Source: Acidobacteriota bacterium
GTDB taxonomy: Bacteria > Acidobacteriota > Terriglobia > Terriglobales > Acidobacteriaceae
Reading direction: 5' to 3'
NCBI GenBank assembly: GCA_021805955.1
Contig: JAJZDO010000397.1
Span: forward strand, 1 to 10,416
DNA: 10,416 nucleotides
The position numbers were made by a program, and so were the translations under genes. The notes below the pieces were generated by a model. It worked only from the letters and a program-made list of their open reading frames with translations. It did no database searches and had not been told where the DNA came from. Of this stretch, positions 1 through 6,032 are shown one piece after another. Each line of letters opens with the position of its first letter. The stretch's first letter is position 1.

Positions 1-1010
1 CGGTCACGTTCTAGCGAAGCGCTGGTCAGCCGCATGACGCGCAGCATGGCGGAGGCGAGCGACGGGCTGTCACACTGTGGAACGAGTTCACCGCAGTCAG
101 CAAGGATTTCGCGCACACCGCCGACATCGGTGGCTACGACTGGAAGTTGCATCGCCATGGCCTCAGCGAGTGCGAGCGGCGCGCCCTCCCACGCGGAAGC
201 AAGCACAAAACCATCGGCGGCGAAGAGCAGAGCGGGCACGTCCGAGCGCGAGCCAAGGCAACGCACGCCGGGAGCGGACTGAATTCGCCCGAGCAGTTCG
301 CGATTGGAGCGTTGATGCCGATCCGCTGCAACGTCTCCGACAATCCAGAGCGCAGCGGATGGTTGCTGCTCGTGGACAAGCGCGAAGGCGCGAAGCAGAT
401 TGGGATAATCCTTCGCGCGAGAGATACGTCCAACGGCGATCCAGACGAATGAGGCACCACGCGCAAGCTCGGCGCGAAGCGTCGGACGCTGCGTCGGCTC
501 AACGCGGAGCGCGTCGAGGTCGATTGCGTTGGGGATGGTCTGGATAGTTGTTGGCGTGACGATGTGGCGACGCAGCATCCGCATGCGAACGGCTTCGCTG
601 ACGGCAGTGGAGGCGTCCATGGAACGGCGGGTGAGTCGATAGGCGAGCGTGCGCAGCGGTCCGCCTTCGGTGACGTTGTGGAAGGTGTGAACGACGAATG
701 GAACGTGACCGCGCATGGCGAGCATGCGCGCAAACATATTTGCGGGGAAAGTGTGGCTATGAAGCAGGTCCGGCTGAAAGGCGCTGAGAAATGCCCGCGC
801 CAGTCGAGCGGCGCGAAGGAGGCCGCGCACCGTGCGCGGCTGATTGAGACGTACAACGGGAAGCTGAGTTTCGAGTTCGATGCCTTCTGCAGCGAACAGC
901 ACAAACAGCAGCACGATGTGGCCGCGACGACGCATCTGATTGGCAAGCAGGAGCGCTTGCTTTTCCGCTCCGCCGATCTCCAGCGTGCTGATGCAGTAGG
1001 CGATACGCAT
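1..1010 (-). CDS. Glycosyltransferase family 4 (GT-B fold), C-terminus cut by window edge
   Basis: The protein probably transfers a sugar from an activated nucleotide donor to a lipid-linked or polysaccharide acceptor on the cytoplasmic face of the inner membrane; donor and acceptor cannot be read from sequence. The frame has no stop from base 1079 to the window edge, giving 336 residues from the ATG at 1008-1010. It opens with a first beta strand and the glycine loop IGGAEK (residues 12-17), typical of this family. The donor-binding segment VGRISRAK (193-200) and the EX7E motif (E275 and E283, in WEGAPLALAEAM) are intact, followed by the usual PVVATDVGG stretch. Family members have about 370-400 residues, so roughly 40-60 are missing on the left. 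An in-frame ATG at 1041-1043 would add 11 residues; neither start has a clear Shine-Dalgarno. I prefer 1010 because the homologous fold starts there. It lies just downstream of, and in frame with, the propeller gene, so translation may depend on coupling. Confidence 0.9.
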   Translation of the reverse strand, partial: MRIAYCISTLEIGGAEKQALLLANQMRRRGHIVLLFVLFAAEGIELETQLPVVRLNQPRTVRGLLRAARLARAFLSAFQPDLLHSHTFPANMFARMLAMRGHVPFVVHTFHNVTEGGPLRTLAYRLTRRSMDASTAVSEAVRMRMLRRHIVTPTTIQTIPNAIDLDALRVEPTQRPTLRAELARGASFVWIAVGRISRAKDYPNLLRAFALVHEQQPSAALWIVGDVAADRHQRSNRELLGRIQSAPGVRCLGSRSDVPALLFAADGFVLASAWEGAPLALAEAMAMQLPVVATDVGGVREILADCGELVPQCDSPSLASAMLRVMRLTSASLERD

Positions 1011-1079
1011 GCACTCAGGGTAAGACAAGACAGGCGCGGCCATGCGAGCCGCGTCTGTGATTTTCGCCGACGTGGGATT

Positions 1080-2117
1080 TTATCTGGCTAAGGCCAGCAC
1101 GACGAAGCTGCCGGGAACGATTGTCGGACGGGGATGAGGATTCGCTGCCGTTGGAGCGGGGCGCAGACCAAACTGCGCGGCTGAGAGATATATATTCCCG
1201 GTCTTCTCATCGAGCGCAAGCGTGCGCGCACTGCGCTGAGTGGGAACAGTGGCAAGGACGGTGTATTTCGTCGGCGTGTCCTGATGAACAACCGTTAGAG
1301 TGCCTTCACCGTTGGAACTGAAGACGAGCTTGCGCACAGGATCAAAAGCTGCGGCATCGGGGCCATCGCCGATGGGAACCGTCGCGACAACCTTGCCGGA
1401 GACGCCGTCGGTGACCGCCATGACTTTGCCATCGCAGACGGAGAAAAGTTTTTCGTGCTGAGCATCGACAGCCTGACCGCTTGGCGATTCGCAGGGCGCG
1501 AGCGGCCACTGCGCGAGCGGCTTCCTGGTCTTCGCGTCAATGTGTTCCAGCAGGCTCTTGTCCTCAATGTTGACGAAGACGGAGCCTTTGCCATCGGAGG
1601 TAGGAAACTCCGGCTTGCCGGCGAGCGGAATGGTGGAAAGCACTTTGTTGGTGCGCGTGTCGATGACGGTTGCGTCGTGGCTGCGTCCGTTGAAGGCCCA
1701 GGCGGTCCTCGTGAACGGCTCGTATAGAAGGCCGTCGGGGTTGGTTCCGGCTGGGATGCGCGCGGTGACGACATGCGTTTTGCGATCAAAGACGGCGACC
1801 TGATTGGAGCCGCCGTCAGAGATGTATCCGAAGTTTCCAGTCGCATCGAAGACGACGCCGTGCGTACCCTTGAAGCCCTTGATGTCGGCGATGACTTTCC
1901 CGCTTGTGGTGTTGATGGCCAAGACACGCGCTCCGCGCGTAACGTAAAGTTCGCGGGTAACGGGATCGACAGCCATGTAATCCCAGCCACCGTCTCCTCC
2001 GATCTTCCATCTGGCAACGACGTGATAGCCTGCTCCCTGAGCCAGAGCGGCAGACATGGGGAGAAAAACTGCGCAGGCGGTTGCGGCGGCAAAGGCTAGC
2101 CAAAAACGAATTTTCAT
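1080..2117 (-). CDS. Exported YVTN/YncE-type beta-propeller repeat protein
   Basis: This 345-residue protein has a clear Sec signal peptide: a short basic start (MKIR), a hydrophobic core, and a likely cleavage after ALA at residue 26. It therefore acts in the periplasm or outside the cell. The mature part is built of roughly 40-residue repeats of the YVTN family, for example LYVT at 57-60 and GYISD at 97-101, each followed by a V-x-V-x-D strand and a short K-V-(I/V/L)-A strand. Such repeats form seven-bladed beta propellers. Family members often act as binding or scaffold proteins; no catalytic residues are recognisable, so the function is unknown. Two cysteines in the middle (segments PCESP and SVCDG) could form a disulfide. 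The start is supported by GGAGAG six bases upstream of the ATG. The gene is the first of a leftward pair with the glycosyltransferase, which suggests, without proving, a role in envelope or exopolysaccharide matters. Confidence 0.9.
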   Translation of the reverse strand: MKIRFWLAFAAATACAVFLPMSAALAQGAGYHVVARWKIGGDGGWDYMAVDPVTRELYVTRGARVLAINTTSGKVIADIKGFKGTHGVVFDATGNFGYISDGGSNQVAVFDRKTHVVTARIPAGTNPDGLLYEPFTRTAWAFNGRSHDATVIDTRTNKVLSTIPLAGKPEFPTSDGKGSVFVNIEDKSLLEHIDAKTRKPLAQWPLAPCESPSGQAVDAQHEKLFSVCDGKVMAVTDGVSGKVVATVPIGDGPDAAAFDPVRKLVFSSNGEGTLTVVHQDTPTKYTVLATVPTQRSARTLALDEKTGNIYLSAAQFGLRPAPTAANPHPRPTIVPGSFVVLALAR

Positions 2118-2123
2118 TAGAAT

Positions 2124-2129
2124 CTCTCC
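2124..2129 (-). promoter_or_regulatory. Ribosome binding site of the beta-propeller gene
   Basis: GGAGAG on the minus strand, six bases before the ATG at 2115-2117. It fixes the start and contrasts with the missing Shine-Dalgarno sequences of the glycosyltransferase and the response regulator. Confidence 0.75.
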
Positions 2130-2216
2130 ATTTTCGGATCAGGCACGGAGTCTGAACTCGAGTGGGCGTTCGTGAACCAGCGTAAACAAAATCAAGCTGC
2201 GACGACGCACGGGGTA

Positions 2217-2235
2217 ACTATGGAATCGACTATGG
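2217..2235. repeat. Direct repeat ACTATGG, two copies 12 bases apart
   Basis: Two perfect copies of the heptamer ACTATGG lie at 2217-2223 and 2229-2235, separated by AATCG. The spacing is close to one helical turn, as for tandem sites of a DNA-binding protein. It overlaps the candidate promoter of the leftward genes. The function is unknown and chance cannot be excluded. Confidence 0.4.
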
Positions 2236-2245
2236 CAATCGGCAA
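2217..2245 (-). promoter_or_regulatory. Possible promoter of the propeller-glycosyltransferase unit
   Basis: On the minus strand, TTGCCG (2240-2245) and CATAGT (2217-2222) are separated by 17 bases; each matches the sigma-70 consensus at four of six positions. Transcription would start near 2210, leaving a leader of about 90 bases. The -10 lies inside one copy of the direct repeat ACTATGG (2217-2223 and 2229-2235, plus-strand reading), so a regulator could bind there. This is a weak match and only a candidate. Confidence 0.3.
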
Positions 2246-2272
2246 CTTTTCGTCGGACATAGCATGAGCGCG

Positions 2273-2286
2273 TGTATATCCATACA
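2273..2286. repeat. Small inverted repeat TGTAT-ATCC-ATACA
   Basis: Perfect five-base arms around a four-base centre, in the middle of the divergent intergenic region. It has the size of an operator half-site pair but lacks extended symmetry, so it is a weak operator candidate only. Confidence 0.25.
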
Positions 2287-2387
2287 GGTAGGGTATTTAC
2301 GTTCAGGAGTTGTATCGCCCGAACGCTTGCGGACGAATTGATCCTTGATGCAGAAGTAACATCCGTGAGGCCGCGCTCGGGGCTGTC

Positions 2388-2421
2388 CTTCAGCCAATCT
2401 TCAGCTTGCGCAGTGGATAAT
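2388..2421 (+). promoter_or_regulatory. Response-regulator box with -10 element, likely leaderless promoter
   Basis: Two identical hexamers CTTCAG lie at 2388-2393 and 2399-2404, 11 bases apart start to start. This tandem hexamer-N5-hexamer layout is the known format for OmpR/PhoB-family regulators such as PmrA. The element GATAAT (2416-2421) matches the -10 consensus at five of six positions. The expected -35 position (about 2393-2398) has no good match and sits inside the tandem box, as in activator-dependent promoters. The -10 ends five bases before the ATG at 2427, so transcription would start at or next to that A. There is no Shine-Dalgarno before the ATG, which fits a leaderless mRNA. 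Binding by the adjacent regulator is inferred. Confidence 0.55.
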
Positions 2422-2426
2422 CTGGT

Positions 2427-3113
2427 ATGCGCATACTGCTGGTTGAAGACGAAGCGCGGCTGGCGGAGAATCTGGCCGCAGCATTTCGCGAAGCTGCTGG
2501 ATTTGCCGTTGACGTGGCGCTGAACGGCATGGATGGGCTTGCGTTCGCCGAGCGTGGAACGTATGACCTGATCGTGCTCGATCTGATGTTGCCCGGTATG
2601 AGCGGCGTGAATGTGCTGCGCGCAATTCGCGGTAGGGGCGACGATACGCCGGTGCTGATTTTGACGGCGATTGCGGAGGCAGGTTCGGTGATTCGATTGC
2701 TCAACGACGGCGCGGATGATTATCTTGCAAAGCCGTTTGATCTGGGCGAACTGATGGCGCGATCCAAGGCACTGGTGCGACGTGGCAAGGGCGTAAGCCA
2801 TCCTGTCCTGCGCATGGGTGAGATTGAAGTGAATACCCTGGAGCAGACTGTGACGCGCGCGCACGAGAAGATTCAGCTTTCGCCGACGGAGTTTCGCATT
2901 CTCGAATACTTCATGCACAGGCCGCGCGTGGTGATCTCCAAGCAGAAGCTGCTGGAGCATCTTTATGATTTCAACTGGGAGCATCACTCGAACGTGATTG
3001 AAGTGCATATCTCGAATCTGCGCAGAAAGCTGGGCGATTCTCAGGAATCAATTGTGCTGGAGACGCTTCGCGGGCGCGGGTACAGATTGCTTCCGGCACA
3101 GGCGCTGCAATGA
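2427..3113 (+). CDS. OmpR-family response regulator (receiver plus winged helix)
   Basis: A 228-residue DNA-binding regulator, normal length for the OmpR/PhoB family. The receiver domain (residues 1 to about 118) has the acidic pocket E7-D8, phospho-acceptor D52 in VLDLMLPGMSG, and switch residues T80, Y99 and K102 (in DDYLAKPF). The C-terminal winged-helix domain (about 127-224) includes LSPTEFRILEYF, the recognition-helix region VEVHISNLRRKLG-like (here NVIEVHISNLRRKLG), and the closing RGRGYRLL. All residues needed for phosphorylation are present. The start is fixed by the family's typical opening MRILLVEDE. Its stop overlaps the kinase start by four bases (ATGA), so the two are translationally coupled. 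Phosphorylated by the kinase downstream, it most likely controls the efflux genes that follow and its own promoter. It resembles CusR/QseB/PmrA types, but the specific name is not assignable. Confidence 0.96.
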   Translation: MRILLVEDEARLAENLAAAFREAAGFAVDVALNGMDGLAFAERGTYDLIVLDLMLPGMSGVNVLRAIRGRGDDTPVLILTAIAEAGSVIRLLNDGADDYLAKPFDLGELMARSKALVRRGKGVSHPVLRMGEIEVNTLEQTVTRAHEKIQLSPTEFRILEYFMHRPRVVISKQKLLEHLYDFNWEHHSNVIEVHISNLRRKLGDSQESIVLETLRGRGYRLLPAQALQ

Positions 3114-4516
3114 AAATGCGCTCGATACAAAGACAGTTGATCGTAACTGTGCTGCTTCTGGAACTATTCTCGGCAGCGTCAGTTACTAGCATTGTGTACG
3201 TGCATGAGCGACATTCGGTGTTGCACGCCTTTGACGTGATGCTTCGCGGCCAGGCCGATTCACTGATGGGCGCTGTGCAGGACGCGGAAGATGTTGGCGA
3301 CAATGTGATGCTGGATTTCGCCGACGTGCATGCGCCACGAGAAGATGAGTATCAGGTGTTCGACGAGAATGGTCGGATGCTGGGAGCAACGCCTCACGCA
3401 AAGGAACTCACGATTCCGCCAAATATGCCGAGCGGCAGCGTGATTCCGATTCAGATGGAGCATCGTCACTATCGCGCTATCGTCGTGCATGGCAGCCGAT
3501 GGATTGATGCGGCTGAGCCAAGTGGCGGATTAATTCGTCATATGACGGTCATCTACGCGTCGCCCGTGTATCCCGCATGGCGAGCTATCAAGCAGGCCGT
3601 TTGGTTCTATTCACTCGCAAGCCTGATGGTGATGGCGCTGACGGCGGCGTGGATGGTCTGGGCATTGCGCAAATCACTTGCACCCCTCGAAGGACTCGCA
3701 CAGGCAGCCTCGCGGATTGCGGCTGGAATGTGGAAGTTGGATGCACCAGAGGAAGCGCGTCGAACAACTGAGCTACGCTCGCTGGTCGCTGCACTTGAAA
3801 CATCTCTGGCTGGAATGGAGGATGCGTTTCGCAAGCAGCAGCAATTTGTGGGCGACGCAGCACATGAGTTGAAGACAGCAGTTGCGGTGGTCAAGTCTTC
3901 TCTGCAATTGGTAACGATTCGGCAGCGGACTGAAGACGAGTACCGCGCAGGCATTGATCGCTGTCAGCATGACATTGTGCGGTTGGAGGCGTTGGTCCAA
4001 CAGATGCTGACGCTGGCGCGCGCCGAAAATGACTCAGAAGATCAAGCCAAGCACACCACCTCCGTCAGCAATCTTTTGCAGGTTGCGCAGGAAGTGGCAT
4101 CTCGACTGCTTCCAGTCGCAGAGATACATGGCGTACGCATCGTTTTTGAAGGTGAAACAGTTCTTGCCCGGATCGAAGAAACAGCAGCACAAACTGTTGT
4201 ATGCAATATTCTTACCAACGCAATTCAGTTCAGCCCGTGTGGCGGCGAGATCCGGGTTGAAGTTTCGTCGGATGATGAGAAATGCTGGCTTTCGATCACG
4301 GATCAGGGGCCAGGGATACCCCGCGAAGATCGCGAGCGCATCTTTGAGCGTTTCTGGCGTGGCGATCCCTCGCGAAGTCGGCAAACGGGAGGCTCTGGAC
4401 TTGGACTCGCAATTGTGAAAGCCATCGTGCAGCAGCAGGGCGGAATGGTTCACGTGGAAGATTCGGACGCCAAGGGTACAACCTTTCGGATTGAAATCCC
4501 ACATCACGCTTCGTGA
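3110..4516 (+). CDS. Two-component sensor histidine kinase
   Basis: A 468-residue inner-membrane kinase, partner of the regulator before it. A first membrane segment at about residues 8-29 and a second at 163-186 enclose a periplasmic sensor of about 130 residues. The sensor resembles the 2CSK_N-type domain of QseC/TctE/CusS-like kinases: a segment with LRGQADSL, later DEYQVFDENGR. A HAMP linker follows (about 187-240). The dimerisation domain carries H252 in AAHELKTAV; the usual proline of HELRTP is alanine here. The ATP-binding domain is complete: N-box with N366 and N370, G1 box D398-x-G400-x-G402, F box (RIFERFWRG) and G2 box GGSGLGL (427-433). It should autophosphorylate H252 and pass phosphate to D52 of the regulator. 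The ligand is unknown; the efflux genes downstream suggest it senses a toxic compound or envelope stress in the periplasm. Confidence 0.96.
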   Translation: MKMRSIQRQLIVTVLLLELFSAASVTSIVYVHERHSVLHAFDVMLRGQADSLMGAVQDAEDVGDNVMLDFADVHAPREDEYQVFDENGRMLGATPHAKELTIPPNMPSGSVIPIQMEHRHYRAIVVHGSRWIDAAEPSGGLIRHMTVIYASPVYPAWRAIKQAVWFYSLASLMVMALTAAWMVWALRKSLAPLEGLAQAASRIAAGMWKLDAPEEARRTTELRSLVAALETSLAGMEDAFRKQQQFVGDAAHELKTAVAVVKSSLQLVTIRQRTEDEYRAGIDRCQHDIVRLEALVQQMLTLARAENDSEDQAKHTTSVSNLLQVAQEVASRLLPVAEIHGVRIVFEGETVLARIEETAAQTVVCNILTNAIQFSPCGGEIRVEVSSDDEKCWLSITDQGPGIPREDRERIFERFWRGDPSRSRQTGGSGLGLAIVKAIVQQQGGMVHVEDSDAKGTTFRIEIPHHAS

Positions 4517-4526
4517 CGCACATGTA

Positions 4527-4556
4527 ATTCTGAAAGTCTTCAGTTTCAATTAATAT
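4527..4556 (+). promoter_or_regulatory. Second copy of the regulator box with promoter before the TolC gene
   Basis: The 76-base gap between the kinase and the TolC gene holds ATTCTG (4527-4532), five bases, then CTTCAG (4538-4543): the same 11-base tandem layout as upstream of the regulator, with the second hexamer identical and the first matching at four of six positions. Bases around the hexamers also agree (shared pattern TTCnGnnAnTCTTCAGnTT). A -10-like TAATAT (4551-4556) follows, predicting a start near 4563 and a 30-base leader. No good -35 is present. The distance from second hexamer to -10 is 13 bases here and 17 at the regulator promoter, so the geometry differs. A dyad CTGAA-AGTC-TTCAG (4530-4543) overlaps the site. 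The efflux genes probably have their own regulated promoter here. Confidence 0.45.
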
Positions 4557-4592
4557 GCACGTGGCAGCATGTACAAGATGGGGTTTTGATTC

Positions 4593-6029
4593 ATGAGATT
4601 TTGCTTTCATTCCAGAAAGCGCGGACACGGCAACCATTCAACGCGACGAACCAAAGGGTGGACACACTGGTGCTTCTTGCTCTTGTTGTGCAGTGTGATG
4701 ATGGCGCAGTTGCGCGCTCAGTCGTCAGCCGTGCAGACACAGATCAGCACTCCATCTGCTCGACAAAGCTCCGTCGGAATGGCACACAACGCGATCACGC
4801 TAAAGCAGGCGATCAGACTCGCGCGCGAGAATGAACCTAATTTTGCAACTGCTGTGGCAAACAGCAAAGTGGCGAATCTGGAGCATAAAAACGCGATTGC
4901 GGCGCTTCTACCTGGTGCGATTTACCACAACCAGTACATCTACACACAGCCTCAGTCAATCCTGCCGGGCACACTGCTCTTTGCCGAGAACCAGACGCCA
5001 CGTTTCATCGCTAACAATGCCGTGCATGAGTACGTGAGTCAGGCTATTGCGACCGAGACGCTGAGCCTGCAACAGGCTGCGTCAGTCGCCCAGACAAAGG
5101 CTGCATCGGAAGCAGCGAATGCCGAACTGGAAGTCGCGCGGCGCGGACTTGTGGCTGCAGTAATTGCGCTCTATTACAACGTTGAAGCGGCAAAGAACAA
5201 ATCTGAAATCGCCGAGCAGGCTGTAGCGGAAGCGGCGGACTTCCTGAAGGTCACCGAGCAACGGGAAGAGGCACGCGAAGCTGCGCATGCGGATGTCATC
5301 AAGGCGGAACTGGAGTTGCAACAGCGGCAGCGTGACCAGAGCGACGCTGAACTGGCATCTGAAAAAGCAAAACTGGATCTTGGCGTACTGCTCTATGCCG
5401 ATCCGCATACGGAGTTCACGCTTGCCGACGAGGTGGCGCTACCGATGGAAGAGCAGAAGAAGTTTTATGCAGATGCGAATCAGCGAAACCCTTCGGTAGC
5501 GGCAGCGGCGGCTTCACTGCAGGCTGCGCAGATGGATTTGCAGGGTGCGCGGGCGGCGTATCTGCCAGCGCTGACATTGAATTATTTTTATGGCATTGAT
5601 GCGCCTCAGTTCGCTGTAAATGGCCCGGAAGGCGCGCGAAACCTGGGTTACGCGGCGACAGCGACGCTGGATGTTCCGGTGTGGGACTGGCTCACGACGC
5701 ATCGAACCGTGCGTGAAAAGGCGAGCATACGCAACGCGGCGCAGGTGGCGCTGACGGCGGCGCAGCGCAGGCTGGTCGCCGACACGGACGAAGCCTGGTT
5801 GGAGGCTAAGACGGCGAAGGATCAGCTTGCATCGCTGGATCAGAGCAGGGATACGGCACGGGAGAGTTTGCAGCTGACGCGCATGCGCTATGTGGCCGGT
5901 GAGGCAACTGTGCTGGAAGTTGTCGACGCGCAGTCATCCTATATTGCCGCTTCGGACGCGCGCGAAGATGGCATTCTTCGTTATCAGTCCGCGATTGCGA
6001 ATCTACAAATTCTGACGGGAAAGCTCTGA
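4593..6029 (+). CDS. TolC-family outer-membrane efflux protein
   Basis: A 478-residue outer-membrane factor forming the exit duct of the tripartite pump. The signal peptide has an unusually long basic start (about 25 residues rich in Arg, Lys and His), a hydrophobic core around residues 26-40, and probable cleavage near LRAQ (40-43). No acylated cysteine follows, so it is not a lipoprotein. Two outer-membrane efflux (OEP) repeats follow: the first from about 66 (ITLKQAIRLARENEP), the second from about 290 (NQRNPSVAAAAASL, then ARAAYLPALTLNYFYG). Both are rich in Ala, Gln and Glu heptads, as in the alpha-helical barrel of TolC. The length is normal for the family. A weak GGGG about nine bases before the ATG is the only ribosome-site candidate. 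The stop is three bases before the adaptor gene, so these two genes form an operon. Confidence 0.95.
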   Translation: MRFCFHSRKRGHGNHSTRRTKGWTHWCFLLLLCSVMMAQLRAQSSAVQTQISTPSARQSSVGMAHNAITLKQAIRLARENEPNFATAVANSKVANLEHKNAIAALLPGAIYHNQYIYTQPQSILPGTLLFAENQTPRFIANNAVHEYVSQAIATETLSLQQAASVAQTKAASEAANAELEVARRGLVAAVIALYYNVEAAKNKSEIAEQAVAEAADFLKVTEQREEAREAAHADVIKAELELQQRQRDQSDAELASEKAKLDLGVLLYADPHTEFTLADEVALPMEEQKKFYADANQRNPSVAAAAASLQAAQMDLQGARAAYLPALTLNYFYGIDAPQFAVNGPEGARNLGYAATATLDVPVWDWLTTHRTVREKASIRNAAQVALTAAQRRLVADTDEAWLEAKTAKDQLASLDQSRDTARESLQLTRMRYVAGEATVLEVVDAQSSYIAASDAREDGILRYQSAIANLQILTGKL

Positions 6030-6032
6030 GCC

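Larger units (their letters stand above)
2118..2426. other. Divergent intergenic region, no convincing gene
   Basis: These 309 bases separate the leftward propeller gene from the rightward response regulator. Reading frames crossing it give protein without recognisable family features and run into the response regulator out of frame or antisense, so I see no gene. The region must hold the promoters of both transcription units. The visible elements are described in separate entries: a weak minus-strand promoter with a heptamer direct repeat, a small inverted repeat, and a tandem box with a -10 element just before the regulator gene. Confidence 0.7.

Noticed and set aside
134..946. Long antisense-frame ORF of 270 codons on the minus strand
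   Set aside because: It overlaps the glycosyltransferase on the same strand in another frame; its translation is rich in Ser, Arg, Pro and Cys with no family features, while the other frame has all the GT4 motifs.
757..1014. Short minus-strand ORF starting with GTG at 1012-1014
   Set aside because: It is a shifted frame over the start of the glycosyltransferase; its sequence is low-complexity and Arg/His-rich, unlike the clear GT4 start four bases away.
2272..2523. Plus-strand ORF of 83 codons starting in the intergenic region
   Set aside because: It begins without a ribosome site and runs out of frame into the response regulator; no protein features are seen.
2139..3008. 289-codon minus-strand ORF across the intergenic region and the response regulator
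   Set aside because: It is antisense to a well-supported regulator gene, has no recognisable domain, and its amino-acid make-up is that of a shadow frame.
4530..4543. Inverted repeat CTGAA-AGTC-TTCAG read as a terminator after the kinase gene
   Set aside because: The stem is only five pairs, is AT-rich and has no following T run. It coincides with the tandem regulator box, so a binding site is more likely.
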